A stretch of DNA of 64,000 bases from UBA11524 sp045591175 (GCA_045591175.1 JAZNSI010000011.1:24893-88892); one strand, 5' to 3'. Counted from the stretch's first letter, positions 7,644-15,660 are shown. Notes: a model not told the origin generated them from the letters alone. Numbers and translations are program-made.

Positions 7644-8390
7644 ATGAAGATTCTGATTGCGGGCGCGCTGGGCTACATGGGCCGCGAGGTCGCCGCGCAG
7701 GCTGCAAAGCTGGGCTTTGAGGTCGCCTGCGGTGTGGACGTGGCTCCCGGTACGGCGGATTTCCCGCTGCACACCACCTTCGAGGACTGCCCGCCGGTGG
7801 ACGTGATCGTGGATTTCTCCACCTGGAAGCCTGGCGCGGATCTGCTGACCTACGCCCTCAAGTACCGCATCCCCGCGGTGATCGCCACCACCGGCCTCTC
7901 CGAGGAGCAGCTCGCCGCCATTGACGAGGCGGCGAAGGTCGTCCCGATCTTCCGCAGCGGCAACATGAGCCTGGGCATCGCACTCCTGCGGGCGCTGGCG
8001 AAGAAGGCGGCCTCCGTTCTCGGAGAGACCTTCGATATCGAGATCGTCGAGGCGCATCACAACCGCAAGGCGGACGCGCCCTCCGGTACGGCCCTGATGC
8101 TGCTGGATGCCGTCAAGGAAGGCTGCGAATCCGAGCGGGAGGCGGTCTTTGGCCGCCACGGCCGGGATTGCAAGCGTCAGCCGAAGGAGATCGGTGTGCA
8201 TGCCCTTCGCGGCGGCACCGTCACCGGCGAACACGAGGTGTGCTTCTTCGGCACCTCCGAGCGGGTGAAGATCAGCCACAGCGCGGAGAACCGCAGCGTC
8301 TTTGCCGCAGGCGCGCTCAAGGCAGCGGCATTCCTGGCGGGACAGAAGCCGGGTATGTACTCCATGGACGACGTGGTCGGAAAACTGTAA
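7644..8390 (+). CDS. dapB: 4-hydroxy-tetrahydrodipicolinate reductase
   Basis: A 248-residue NAD(P)H-dependent reductase that follows DapA in the diaminopimelate pathway. The N-terminus is a Rossmann start (ILIAGALGYMGREV). The catalytic and substrate-binding block EAHHNRKADAPSGTALML lies near residues 135-152, with the usual His-His and Lys. The C-terminal ENRSVFAAGALKAA is also typical. AAGGAG precedes the ATG. It is the last gene of the asd operon, followed 9 bases later by a terminator. Together the three genes take aspartyl phosphate to tetrahydrodipicolinate, supplying peptidoglycan, lysine and, in spore-formers, dipicolinate. Confidence 0.95.
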   Translation: MKILIAGALGYMGREVAAQAAKLGFEVACGVDVAPGTADFPLHTTFEDCPPVDVIVDFSTWKPGADLLTYALKYRIPAVIATTGLSEEQLAAIDEAAKVVPIFRSGNMSLGIALLRALAKKAASVLGETFDIEIVEAHHNRKADAPSGTALMLLDAVKEGCESEREAVFGRHGRDCKRQPKEIGVHALRGGTVTGEHEVCFFGTSERVKISHSAENRSVFAAGALKAAAFLAGQKPGMYSMDDVVGKL

Positions 8391-8398
8391 ATGAATCA

Positions 8399-8423
8399 AG
8401 GCAGGTCATGCGGCCTGCCTTTT
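8399..8423 (+). terminator. Terminator after dapB
   Basis: GGCAGG (8400-8405) pairs with CCTGCC (8414-8419), followed by TTTT. Confidence 0.75.
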
Positions 8424-8452
8424 CAAGTGGTTGTATTTCTTGCGTACATGTA

Positions 8453-8481
8453 TTGCAATTTGTTGCAAAAGCGAATACAAT
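8453..8481 (+). promoter_or_regulatory. Promoter of THF-riboswitch folT gene
   Basis: TTGCAA (8453-8458), a 17-base spacer and TACAAT (8476-8481) lie just upstream of the THF riboswitch. Confidence 0.65.
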
Positions 8482-8498
8482 GAAGATGATTCGTATCA

Positions 8499-8598
8499 GG
8501 CAGAGTAGCTGCTGGCGCGTCAAGTGTTCATGAACGGGGAGTTGTCATGAAACGAAAGGGACGAAGTCTCTGCGGTGCCAGCGGCGCATCCCGCTGCT
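8499..8598 (+). ncRNA. Tetrahydrofolate riboswitch
   Basis: The leader carries the THF aptamer pattern: GCAGAGTAG at the 5' side, GCGCGTCAAGTG, GGGGAGTTGTC, then TGCGGTG and GCATCCCGC at the 3' side. P1 pairs GCAG (8500-8503) with CTGC (8594-8597). P2 is a 9-bp helix of GCTGCTGGC with GCCAGCGGC. An alternative helix, AGGCAG (8498-8503) with CTGCCT (8609-8614), would compete with P1 and could form the switch. In this class folate derivatives bound to the aptamer reduce expression of folate uptake or synthesis genes. The next gene is a folate-type ECF S-component, which supports the call. Confidence 0.88.
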
Positions 8599-8665
8599 TC
8601 GATGCAAACTGCCTCCTTACGAGTCGCGGCTTTTTCACGACCCGATGATAAGGGAGGTTTTTGTA

Positions 8666-9208
8666 TTGCAGAAAAAAAGTGTGTTTTCCATCCAGACGAT
8701 TACTGTCACGGCTATGCTCGTGGCGCTGCAGATTGTGCTGGGGAACCTGCTGCAGGTCCCGCTGCTGGGTAAGCAGTACAATTTCGGCTTTGTGCCGATT
8801 GCGCTGGCCGGCGCGCTGATGGGCCCCATTCCGGCGGCGATCGTCGGAGGCCTGGGTGATCTGATCGGTGCGCATCTGTTTCCGGCAGGGGCGTATTTCC
8901 CCGGTTTCACGCTGACGAATGTGCTGGTGGGTCTGGTGTGCGGCTGCTTCCTCCACGGTAGAAAACCGAGCTGGCTGCGCTGTGCGGCAGCGGTGGTGAT
9001 CGCCCTGGCAGGGCTGAATCTGTTCCTCAATTCCCTGTGGCTGCATATGCTGGCCTATGTGCCCAGTCGCGGCTACTGGGCGTGGGTGACGGTGCGTGCC
9101 CCCAATTATCTGGTGGAAGTCCCGGTGAACACCGTGCTTTGTTACCTCATGCTGCAGGCCATGAAGCGAGTAAAGCTGCCTGCATCCATGCAGCTGAAAA
9201 ACGAATGA
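8666..9208 (+). CDS. folT: Folate ECF transporter S component
   Basis: A 180-residue integral membrane protein of the FolT S-component family, which captures folates and docks on a shared energy-coupling module. Features include an early helix with TAMLVALQIVLGN, the substrate-loop region FGFVPIALAGALMGP, and GGLGDLIGAHLFPAGAYFPG. About six hydrophobic segments are visible. I chose TTG 8666 because AGGGAGG (8651-8657) lies 8 bases upstream; the in-frame ATG at 8645 has no ribosome binding site. A THF riboswitch lies upstream. The partners EcfA1, EcfA2 and EcfT are encoded 17-20 kb away at 26337-28863. Confidence 0.9.
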   Translation: MQKKSVFSIQTITVTAMLVALQIVLGNLLQVPLLGKQYNFGFVPIALAGALMGPIPAAIVGGLGDLIGAHLFPAGAYFPGFTLTNVLVGLVCGCFLHGRKPSWLRCAAAVVIALAGLNLFLNSLWLHMLAYVPSRGYWAWVTVRAPNYLVEVPVNTVLCYLMLQAMKRVKLPASMQLKNE

Positions 9209-9222
9209 AAGGGGGAGTTGCC

Positions 9223-9858
9223 ATGCCCCGCTTTTCCAAGAAGGCCATCCTGGAGGAGCTGACCCGCCTGTACCCCGACGCAGGCCCCGAACTCAACTTC
9301 ACCAACCCTTACGAGACGCTGGTGGCTGTCATGCTCTCCGCCCAGTGCACGGACAAGATGGTCAACAAGGTCACGCCTGCCGTGTTTGCCCGCTACCCCG
9401 ACGTGGCAAGCATGGCTGCAGCCACGGTGGAGGAGCTCCACCCGATGGTCAAGGCCTGCGGCTTCAAGTCCAAGGCGACCAATATCATCGAGACCTGCAA
9501 GCTGCTGATGCTGCGCCACGGCGGCGAAGTTCCCCGCACGATGGAGGAGCTGACCGCGCTGCCCGGCGTGGGTCGCAAGACGGCGAATGTGGTCATGTCC
9601 AATGCCTTCGGCGTGCCGGCGATCGCGGTGGATACCCATGTATTCCGCGTGAGCAACCGCCTGGGTCTGGCGGAGGCGGACGACGTGCTCAAAACGGAGC
9701 TGCAGCTGCAGAAGGCCATCCCGAAGAAGGACTGGCTGGACATGCATCACCGCATTATCTTCCACGGGCGGCGGGTGTGCAAGGCGCAGCGACCCATGTG
9801 CGCGGAGTGTACGATGCGCGATATGTGCAAATTCAACCGGCAAAAGGCACGCAAATAA
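9223..9858 (+). CDS. nth: Endonuclease III, base-excision DNA glycosylase
   Basis: A 211-residue bifunctional glycosylase/AP lyase that removes oxidised pyrimidines. The helix-hairpin-helix LPGVGRKTANVV holds the catalytic lysine, and IAVDTHVFRVSNRLGL holds the catalytic aspartate. The C-terminal iron-sulfur loop has the expected C-X6-C-X2-C-X5-C spacing (CKAQRPMCAECTMRDMC). The ATG at 9223 follows GGGGGAG. A long open extension to 9037 overlaps folT in another frame and is rejected. It follows folT by 14 bases and may be read from the same promoter. Confidence 0.95.
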   Translation: MPRFSKKAILEELTRLYPDAGPELNFTNPYETLVAVMLSAQCTDKMVNKVTPAVFARYPDVASMAAATVEELHPMVKACGFKSKATNIIETCKLLMLRHGGEVPRTMEELTALPGVGRKTANVVMSNAFGVPAIAVDTHVFRVSNRLGLAEADDVLKTELQLQKAIPKKDWLDMHHRIIFHGRRVCKAQRPMCAECTMRDMCKFNRQKARK

Positions 9859-9862
9859 AATC

Positions 9863-9893
9863 ACCGGCGACTGATGCGATATCAGCCGCCGGT
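9863..9893 (+). terminator. Terminator between convergent nth and 9911 gene
   Basis: ACCGGCG-ACTGAT pairs with ATCAGC-CGCCGGT around a GCGAT loop. The right flank has TTT and the left flank AAAAT, so it may act in both directions. Confidence 0.65.
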
Positions 9894-9910
9894 TTGCTGT
9901 TTCCGTCTGC

Positions 9911-11449
9911 TTAATCGACCCACTGGAGGTCGAAGTAGGGGTAGGAGGTGGTGCCCTCGTCGCTGACAACGTCGTACATGCCGATGCACTTGAGGTACAT
10001 GCGGACGGCGGTGCCTTCGCGCCAGACGGGCTCCTCGGTGGTGCGGATGGCTACCATCTCCTTGTACACGCCGGACTTGGTCTTGCTCATGCCGGCGAAG
10101 GTCAGGTAGCCGGTAGAGGTCTGGGTGACCTCCTTGATGTTGAGGGTGTAGACCATGTAGCGGCCGCGGTAGCCGTCGATCTTGCTCTTGAGGTTCTTGT
10201 AGGTAGGCTTGACGGCTTCCGTGCGGATGGCCTCGCGGCGATCCTCAGCGGTCAGCTCGCGGGTGGCCTGACAGGTGAAGCGGCGGGCGTTGTAGCCCTT
10301 CTTCTCAAACACCAGGGTGATGTTGTACAGCCCCTCCTCCACGGTGTCGAAGGTGAAGGAGAAGGTGCCGGAGTTGTTGGTGGTGATGGCCTTGTTGTAG
10401 CGGCCATCCACGATGCACTGCACCTTGGTCTTGGCCATGGTCGTGCCGGAAATCGTCAGAGAATTTCCGGTGAGGGTCATCGTTTCGGGCAGCTTGGTGT
10501 TCATCCGGATGGTCAGCAGGCGCTCGTCATAGGTAACGCCGCCGTCAAAGGCGCCTTCCTCCACCACGGTCTCGCCGCTGTAGACGGTATAGGTCAGCAT
10601 CCAGAAGCCGGCCTTGGGAAGCTTCACATCCAGCTCGAACTTGCCTTTGCTGTTGATGTCCGTTTCAAAGCGGTGCACCTCGCGGCTGGCCATGCTCATG
10701 GCCACGCACAGCACCTTCATGCCGGAGGAACCGCTGCCCTCCAGGGTGAACTTGCCGGTGTTGGTCTCCTGGGGCGGGGTGGAGGTGAAGATGAGCTTGG
10801 TGGCGCTGGTAGCGGGACGGGCAGTGACCTCGAAGAATTCCCAGGAGACCATGATGGCTTCCAGGGCGCTCTTGTCGCTGCTCTTGGGCTTGCGGTCATA
10901 GACCTGGTAGTCCACATGGATGTGCCAGCCGTTGCGGACGGTCTTGCGGGCAAGGCCGTAATAGGAGGAGCCGTTCACCGTGCGGGAGTACTCCAGCTTC
11001 AGGAAGCGGCCGCCGAACTTGTAGTTCTGCCAGGCAGCGTCGGAATCGTAATCATAGCCCAGGGCGCGCCATTCGCCGGTCTTGTCGGAGGCATGGCCGA
11101 TGCGGTAGTTCTTGCGCTCATCGGACGTGACCTGGTTGATGTCATAATACTGCTCGCCGTAGAGATCCTGCACGGCGGTGATCTCGATCATCACATCGCC
11201 GGAGAGGCCCCAGGCCTGCAGCAGCACGCCGCGTTCGGCAAAATCGGCCTGCACTTCATCGGCGGTCTTGTTCTGCTCTGCGAGCCAGGTGGTCTTTTCG
11301 GCCACATTGTCCGGGGTGATAAAGGTGTACTTCCCGCTGGGGATGACGCAGGCAGCGCCCTGCTCGGGGAAGGTGAAGGAGTCCGCCAGCGCTGCAGCGG
11401 GCAGCAGCAGGCAGACCAGCATCAGCAATGCAAAAAGAAATTTCCGCAT
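9911..11449 (-). CDS. Secreted protein with Ig-like domains
   Basis: A 512-residue exported protein with signal peptide MRKFLFALLMLVCLLLPAAA and cleavage near ALAD (about residue 23). Residues about 24-200 form an unrecognised N-terminal domain. Two beta-sandwich, Ig-like segments follow (about 205-300 and 310-400); the second reads SLTISGTTMAKTKVQCIVDG, like adhesin or carboxypeptidase-regulatory-like modules. The last 110 residues form another beta-rich unit. ATG 11449 is preferred over a TTG four codons earlier. It stands alone behind its own promoter and converges on nth. No catalytic motif is visible. Confidence 0.75.
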   Translation of the reverse strand: MRKFLFALLMLVCLLLPAAALADSFTFPEQGAACVIPSGKYTFITPDNVAEKTTWLAEQNKTADEVQADFAERGVLLQAWGLSGDVMIEITAVQDLYGEQYYDINQVTSDERKNYRIGHASDKTGEWRALGYDYDSDAAWQNYKFGGRFLKLEYSRTVNGSSYYGLARKTVRNGWHIHVDYQVYDRKPKSSDKSALEAIMVSWEFFEVTARPATSATKLIFTSTPPQETNTGKFTLEGSGSSGMKVLCVAMSMASREVHRFETDINSKGKFELDVKLPKAGFWMLTYTVYSGETVVEEGAFDGGVTYDERLLTIRMNTKLPETMTLTGNSLTISGTTMAKTKVQCIVDGRYNKAITTNNSGTFSFTFDTVEEGLYNITLVFEKKGYNARRFTCQATRELTAEDRREAIRTEAVKPTYKNLKSKIDGYRGRYMVYTLNIKEVTQTSTGYLTFAGMSKTKSGVYKEMVAIRTTEEPVWREGTAVRMYLKCIGMYDVVSDEGTTSYPYFDLQWVD

Positions 11450-11498
11450 AGGGTTCACCAACCTTCAAAAATCAATGATAGTAGAGGTTATCAGCGTG

Positions 11499-11527
11499 AT
11501 TATACCATACTTCCCACAGGGAAGCAA
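11499..11527 (-). promoter_or_regulatory. Promoter for secreted Ig-like protein gene
   Basis: On the minus strand TTGCTT (11527-11522), a 17-base spacer and TATAAT (11504-11499) lie 50 bases upstream of ATG 11449. Confidence 0.75.
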
Positions 11528-11550
11528 GAAACCTTTGTAACAATGTGCCG

Positions 11551-12072
11551 TCAGCGTATGCGCCGGATCCTTTTCAGGGGGAAAAGGATGCACACCACCC
11601 GCCCGCGGATGGCATGCCGGCGCAGAGGCCCAACGCTGCGGCTGTCGTTGGAGCTGCCCCGGTTGTCCCCCAGGACGAAGTATTCATCCGGGCCGAGGGT
11701 GACGGGAGGCCGCGTACGCGGAAAGCGGCAGCGGGCAGGATCCAGGTAGGGCTCGGCGAGGGGAGTGCCGTTCAGCAGCAGCTCGCCCTCGACCCACTCC
11801 AGCGTATCGCCGGGGAGGCCGATCACCCGCTTGACGAAGGCTTGGGGGAGAAAGGGGAGGCGCTTCATCATCCGTCCCGGATAGTGGCAGATGACCACGT
11901 CGCCCCGCTGGGGTTCACGGAACAGATAGGGAAGCCGCCACACCAGCGCAAAGTCGCGGTTGTGCAGCGTGGGCAGCATGCTTCCGCCCTGGATGCGCGC
12001 CACATTCACCACAAACAGCCGCAGCACGAGCACCGCGGTGAGGGTCAGCAGCGTTTCGATGATCCAGCTCAT
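11551..12072 (-). CDS. lepB: Signal peptidase I
   Basis: A 173-residue type I signal peptidase (S26 family), which cleaves signal peptides on the outer face of the membrane. One N-terminal membrane segment (about residues 3-24) is followed by the nucleophile serine in GGSMLPTL near residue 35. The general-base lysine lies in FVKRVIGLPGDTLEW and the family box LGDNRGSSNDSR lies further on. Its ATG overlaps the TGA of the preceding DUF951 gene, indicating translational coupling. A longer frame upstream overlaps that gene and is rejected. Many secreted proteins in this window are plausible substrates. Confidence 0.93.
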   Translation of the reverse strand: MSWIIETLLTLTAVLVLRLFVVNVARIQGGSMLPTLHNRDFALVWRLPYLFREPQRGDVVICHYPGRMMKRLPFLPQAFVKRVIGLPGDTLEWVEGELLLNGTPLAEPYLDPARCRFPRTRPPVTLGPDEYFVLGDNRGSSNDSRSVGPLRRHAIRGRVVCILFPLKRIRRIR

Positions 12073-12281
12073 GCCTGCACCGCCGGGCCCTGGGTGATGA
12101 CCTTCTTGCGCCGCTTGAGGAAGGTCTCGCGATCCAGCATGACGATGCGTCCGCAGCCGGAGCACTTGATCTTGATGTCCGCGCCGGTGCGGGTGACGGT
12201 CCACTCGCTGGAGCCGCAGGGATGGGGCTTGCGGGTCTGCACCACATCGCCGATCCGGATCTCATGGCTTGCGTCCACCAT
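12069..12281 (-). CDS. DUF951 family protein
   Basis: A 70-residue protein of the DUF951 family, recognised by the pattern IGDVVQTRKPHPCGSSEW followed by GADIKIKCSGCGRIVM. Three cysteines and a histidine in these blocks could form a metal site, but function is unknown. ATG 12281 has AAGGAGGT 7-8 bases upstream; a longer frame to 12335 lacks this. It is the first gene of the two-gene unit with lepB and is read from a well-formed promoter. Confidence 0.88.
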   Translation of the reverse strand: MVDASHEIRIGDVVQTRKPHPCGSSEWTVTRTGADIKIKCSGCGRIVMLDRETFLKRRKKVITQGPAVQA

Positions 12282-12314
12282 GGCAGACACCTCCTTGCAA
12301 TACTTTTTCATCCT

Positions 12315-12343
12315 ATTATACCGCGGTTCGCCCAAATGTGCAA
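12315..12343 (-). promoter_or_regulatory. Promoter for DUF951-lepB operon
   Basis: On the minus strand TTGCAC (12343-12338), a 17-base spacer and TATAAT (12320-12315). It is back-to-back with a divergent promoter whose -35 box starts at 12346. Confidence 0.75.
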
Positions 12344-12345
12344 GC

Positions 12346-12374
12346 TTGCTATCCGGACAGAAGTGTGGTAAAAT
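12346..12374 (+). promoter_or_regulatory. Promoter for CE2-like esterase gene
   Basis: TTGCTA (12346-12351), a 17-base spacer and TAAAAT (12369-12374). The two divergent -35 elements are only 2 bases apart. Confidence 0.6.
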
Positions 12375-12407
12375 AATTCAATGCAAACAGATACGATTGG
12401 AGCGATC

Positions 12408-13460
12408 ATGATGCGCATCATTCCCAACTGGCATAACGTCAAGCCTCTGGGCCGTACCTGGCCCCGCGATGATTCCCTTTGGCTGGCTTTCTCCGCATCC
12501 GGCGCGGAGTTTGCCTTCACTGGCACGGCCTGTACGGTGGTGATCGCGGGGGATGACCGCGCTGCCGACCCGGCTCAGGCGGACAATCAGGCTCGCATCG
12601 CCATTGAGCTGGACGGCGTACGCGCGGTGGACGCGATGATCGACGCGCCGGAAAAGAAATTCGCCCTGACGGCGGAAGCAGGCGAGCATATCGTCCGCAT
12701 CGTGAAGCTGAGTGAGACCGCCATGTCCACCTGTGGCATCCGTGCCATCGAGGCGGAAAACATCCACCCGACGGAGAAGAAGACACGTTATGTGGAGTTC
12801 ATCGGCGACTCCATCACCTGCGGCTACGGCATGGATGACGAGGTGGCTGAGCATCACTTCGTCACCGGCACCGAGGACGCGACCCGCGCCTACGCCTACC
12901 GCACCGCACAGGCGCTGGACGCTGATTACAGCCTGGTGTCCATCAGCGGTTACGGGATCATCAGCGGCTACACCGCCACGGCGGAGGAACGCATCACTGC
13001 CCAGCTGATCCCCACTTATTATGAGAAGCTGGGCTTCTCTTACGGCGTGTATGAGGGCGATGTGCCCCAGGACGTCCGCTGGGATTTCAGCGCCCGTCAG
13101 CCGGAGCTGATCGTCATCAACCTGGGCACCAACGATGACAGCTACTGCCTTGACCACGAAGACCGTCAGCAGCTCTACTGCGATGAGTATGTGAAGTTCC
13201 TCAAGGTCGTGCGCAGGAACAACCCTGGCGCGAAGATCCTCTGCACCCTGGGCATCATGGGCGACCGGCTGTATCCCTGGGTGGAGAAGGCCGCAGCGGT
13301 TTATTCCGCCGAAACGGGGGATACTGATATCGCCTGCATGCCCTTCACGCCCCAGCTGCTGCAGGACGGCTACACCGCGGATTATCATCCCACCGCTGTC
13401 ACCCACGGCAAGGCGTCCGCGAAGATCACCGCGGAGATCCGCCGCTTGATGGGCTGGTGA
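12408..13460 (+). CDS. SGNH-type carbohydrate esterase, CE2-like
   Basis: A protein of about 350 residues with a beta-sandwich N-terminal domain (about 20-130) and a C-terminal SGNH hydrolase domain. The serine block is FIGDSITCGYGMD, the Asn-containing block is INLGTNDDSYC, and the final Asp-His pair is in DYHPTAVTHGKASAKI. This two-domain layout is that of carbohydrate esterase family 2, which removes acetyl groups from sugars. No signal peptide is visible, so it would act inside the cell, perhaps on imported oligosaccharides. Two adjacent ATGs (12408, 12411) follow a GGAG site; the first is given. The substrate is not shown by the sequence. Confidence 0.85.
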   Translation: MMRIIPNWHNVKPLGRTWPRDDSLWLAFSASGAEFAFTGTACTVVIAGDDRAADPAQADNQARIAIELDGVRAVDAMIDAPEKKFALTAEAGEHIVRIVKLSETAMSTCGIRAIEAENIHPTEKKTRYVEFIGDSITCGYGMDDEVAEHHFVTGTEDATRAYAYRTAQALDADYSLVSISGYGIISGYTATAEERITAQLIPTYYEKLGFSYGVYEGDVPQDVRWDFSARQPELIVINLGTNDDSYCLDHEDRQQLYCDEYVKFLKVVRRNNPGAKILCTLGIMGDRLYPWVEKAAAVYSAETGDTDIACMPFTPQLLQDGYTADYHPTAVTHGKASAKITAEIRRLMGW

Positions 13461-13493
13461 CCCCAACATTTTGCAATGAAAGGAAGTGCTTGT

Positions 13494-14249
13494 ATGGCAG
13501 ACCGTTTTAGCCCCATCGGCGTGTTTGACTCCGGCGTGGGCGGCATCGGAACGCTGGCTGCCCTGCGCCGTGAGCTGCCCCAGGAGCGCTTCCTCTTTTA
13601 CGGCGACACCGCCAACGCGCCCTACGGCACCAAATCCCGGGATGAGGTCATGGCCTGCATCAATCGCATCATGGAGAATCTCCTCGCTCAGGATGTGAAG
13701 GCGGTGGTCATCGCCTGCAACACGGCGACTGCGGTGGCTGCGGCGGAGCTCCGCGCCCGGTATGAGCTGCCGATCATCGGCATTGAGCCGGCCCTGAAGC
13801 CCGCCCACGAGCAGCGCAGGGACGGCAGCATCCTCGTGCTGGCCACGCCCATGACGCTGAAGCTGGAGAAATTCCGCGCACTATATGCTCGCTACGGCGA
13901 GGGCGCGATCCCGCTGCCCTGTCCGGGCCTGATGGAGCTGGTGGAGCGCGAGGCGGACGACGAGGCCCGCCGCTATCTGCTCGACCTTTTCGCGCCCTAC
14001 GACCTGACGAAGGTGGACGCGGTGGTGCTGGGATGCACCCATTATGTGTTCCTGCGGCCCATTTTACAGGACATCCTGCCGGAAAATGTGAAGGTGCTGG
14101 ACGGCAATGTCGGCACGGCCCGGCAGCTGCGCCGGGTGCTGGAGCAGCGCGGTCTGCTGTCCGACGGGCAGGGGAACGTCACGCTGGAAACCAGCGGCGA
14201 TCCTGCGCTGGTGCTGCCGGTGATGGAAAGGCTGCTGGGGAGGGCGTGA
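13494..14249 (+). CDS. murI: Glutamate racemase
   Basis: A 251-residue racemase that makes D-glutamate for peptidoglycan. The N-terminal box IGVFDSGVGGIGTLAAL and FYGDTANAPYGTKS are characteristic. The two catalytic cysteines lie in VIACNTATAVAA near residue 70 and in VVLGCTHYVFL near 180. The ATG at 13494 follows AAGGAAG by 7 bases. It lies 33 bases after the esterase gene and one base before a P-loop kinase gene, probably in one transcript with the two genes downstream. Confidence 0.95.
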   Translation: MADRFSPIGVFDSGVGGIGTLAALRRELPQERFLFYGDTANAPYGTKSRDEVMACINRIMENLLAQDVKAVVIACNTATAVAAAELRARYELPIIGIEPALKPAHEQRRDGSILVLATPMTLKLEKFRALYARYGEGAIPLPCPGLMELVEREADDEARRYLLDLFAPYDLTKVDAVVLGCTHYVFLRPILQDILPENVKVLDGNVGTARQLRRVLEQRGLLSDGQGNVTLETSGDPALVLPVMERLLGRA

Positions 14250-14250
14250 T

Positions 14251-14778
14251 ATGGGCCTGATCATCTGCGGGATGAACGGCAGCGGCAAGTCCACCCTGGG
14301 CCGTGCGCTGGCGGAGAGCCTTGGCTGGCGGTTCATCGACAATGAGGACCTGTACTTTCCCAAAGCCGACCCGGCGCATCCCTTTGCGGTGGAGCGCACC
14401 CAGGATGAGGTGGAAAGCCTGCTGATGGAGGAAGTCCGGCGGGATGAGCGCTTTGTGTTCGCTGCGGTCCGCGGCAATTACGGCGACGCGGTGCTGCAGT
14501 ACTACAAGGCGGCCGTGCTGGTGGAGGTGCCGCGGGAGATCCGTCTGCAGCGCGTGTGGGAGCGATCCCATCGGAGATTCGGTGAACGTATGCTGCCCGG
14601 CGGCGACTTGTACGAATCGGAGAAGCGCTTCTACGACCTGATCGCGGCTCGACCGGAGGATTATGCCGAACGATGGCTGGATGCGGTGGAGATCCCCGTC
14701 CTGCGCGTTGATGGGACGCGCCCGGCAGGGGAGAACGTTGCCCTCATCACCGACTGGCTGAGGAGGAATCACCCATGA
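14251..14778 (+). CDS. P-loop nucleoside/shikimate kinase-like protein
   Basis: A 175-residue P-loop protein with a Walker A motif GMNGSGKSTLGRALAESLG at residues 7-25 and an Asp in RFIDNEDLYF. The overall length and the position of these motifs resemble shikimate or gluconate kinases and related adenylate-kinase-like enzymes. No specific substrate box is recognised. It starts one base after murI ends and overlaps the next gene by four bases (ATGA), so the three are translationally coupled. Function is left open. Confidence 0.75.
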   Translation: MGLIICGMNGSGKSTLGRALAESLGWRFIDNEDLYFPKADPAHPFAVERTQDEVESLLMEEVRRDERFVFAAVRGNYGDAVLQYYKAAVLVEVPREIRLQRVWERSHRRFGERMLPGGDLYESEKRFYDLIAARPEDYAERWLDAVEIPVLRVDGTRPAGENVALITDWLRRNHP

Positions 14779-15161
14779 AGAACTACACCCAGGTGTATGT
14801 GAAGAACAGCGTGGAGGCGGCGCGGCATTACTGCGACGCCTTTGGTGCGAAGATCACCCGGGAATTCTGGAACCCCGACCACATGGCCTACGAGCACTGT
14901 GAGCTGTCGGTGAACGGGGAGGGCTTCCTGGCATTGGCGGAGGCAAAGAATCCCTGCGATGTGGCGCTGGTGCACAAGCTGAAGTGGGAAACCATGACTT
15001 TCAACGTGTTCGAGATGGGTACGGAGGAAGCGGTGCGACATGCCTTTGACGTATTGTCGGAGGGCGGCGTGGTGCTGCAGCCCGTGGGCCCGCTGCCCTG
15101 GAATCCCTGCAACGCCACAGTGATCGACAAGTACGGCGTGTGCTGGTGGATCGCAATTTGA
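14775..15161 (+). CDS. VOC/glyoxalase-like domain protein
   Basis: A 128-residue single-domain protein of the vicinal oxygen chelate superfamily, close in layout to the PhnB/3-demethylubiquinone-methyltransferase-like group: YVKNSVEAARHYCDAFGA at the start, CELSVNGEGFLAL in the middle and the C-terminal TVIDKYGVCWWIA. The last block usually carries one of the paired metal or active-site positions. Substrate unknown. It overlaps the kinase gene by four bases and ends shortly before a strong terminator. Confidence 0.8.
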   Translation: MKNYTQVYVKNSVEAARHYCDAFGAKITREFWNPDHMAYEHCELSVNGEGFLALAEAKNPCDVALVHKLKWETMTFNVFEMGTEEAVRHAFDVLSEGGVVLQPVGPLPWNPCNATVIDKYGVCWWIAI

Positions 15162-15165
15162 TAGG

Positions 15166-15195
15166 AAAAACCTCCGCTTGGATGCGGAGGTTTTT
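15166..15195 (+). terminator. Bidirectional terminator between VOC and GNAT genes
   Basis: AAAAACCTCCGC and GCGGAGGTTTTT form a near-perfect stem with A and T flanks on both sides, serving both convergent genes. Confidence 0.9.
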
Positions 15196-15201
15196 GTGTG
15201 C

Positions 15202-15660
15202 TTACGGCCAGTTCACATACCCGGCCATGGTCAGCTCGTTTTTCAATTCCACGAAGCCGTTCTTTTCGTAAAAGGCCACGCTGGGGAAGCCTCGCTCGGT
15301 GATCAGCGACATGTGGCTGACGGGCTGCGGCTCCTGTTGCAGCTCCTCGCGGAGGAAGGCCAGCATCCGGCTGCCGACGCCCTGCCGCTGATAGTCCGGA
15401 CGCACGCTGAACTCGTCGATGTAGAACAGCTTCTGCTCCTGATAGGTCATGATGCGACCGCAGAGCATGGACACGCATTTGTCGCCCTCCATGCAGACGA
15501 CGCCGCGGCTGACCCGCGCGGACATGATCTCGTCGATGCGGGTGAAGGCCTGGTCGTGCGTCCAGGTCTCGCACCAGGGCTCCTCGCGGAAGGCGGCGAT
15601 CAGCGTTTCGGCACAGGCGGGGAAGTCGGCGGCGTTCATTTTGCGGAAAAGCAGGGACAT
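15202..15660 (-). CDS. GNAT family N-acetyltransferase
   Basis: A 152-residue GNAT protein. The acetyl-CoA binding block is FSVRPDYQRQGVGSRMLAFL (Q/RxxGxG/A type), and the C-terminal GFPSVAFYEKNGFVEL is the usual beta6-beta7 region. ATG 15660 has AGGAGG 8 bases upstream; the longer frame to 15711 is not used. The acceptor substrate is unknown. It is monocistronic and convergent with the murI operon. Confidence 0.85.
   Translation of the reverse strand: MSLLFRKMNAADFPACAETLIAAFREEPWCETWTHDQAFTRIDEIMSARVSRGVVCMEGDKCVSMLCGRIMTYQEQKLFYIDEFSVRPDYQRQGVGSRMLAFLREELQQEPQPVSHMSLITERGFPSVAFYEKNGFVELKNELTMAGYVNWP

Noticed and set aside
6696..8399. Long minus-strand open frame antisense to dapA and dapB
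   Set aside because: It is His/Gly/Ala-rich shadow coding without a ribosome binding site, opposite two clear enzymes.
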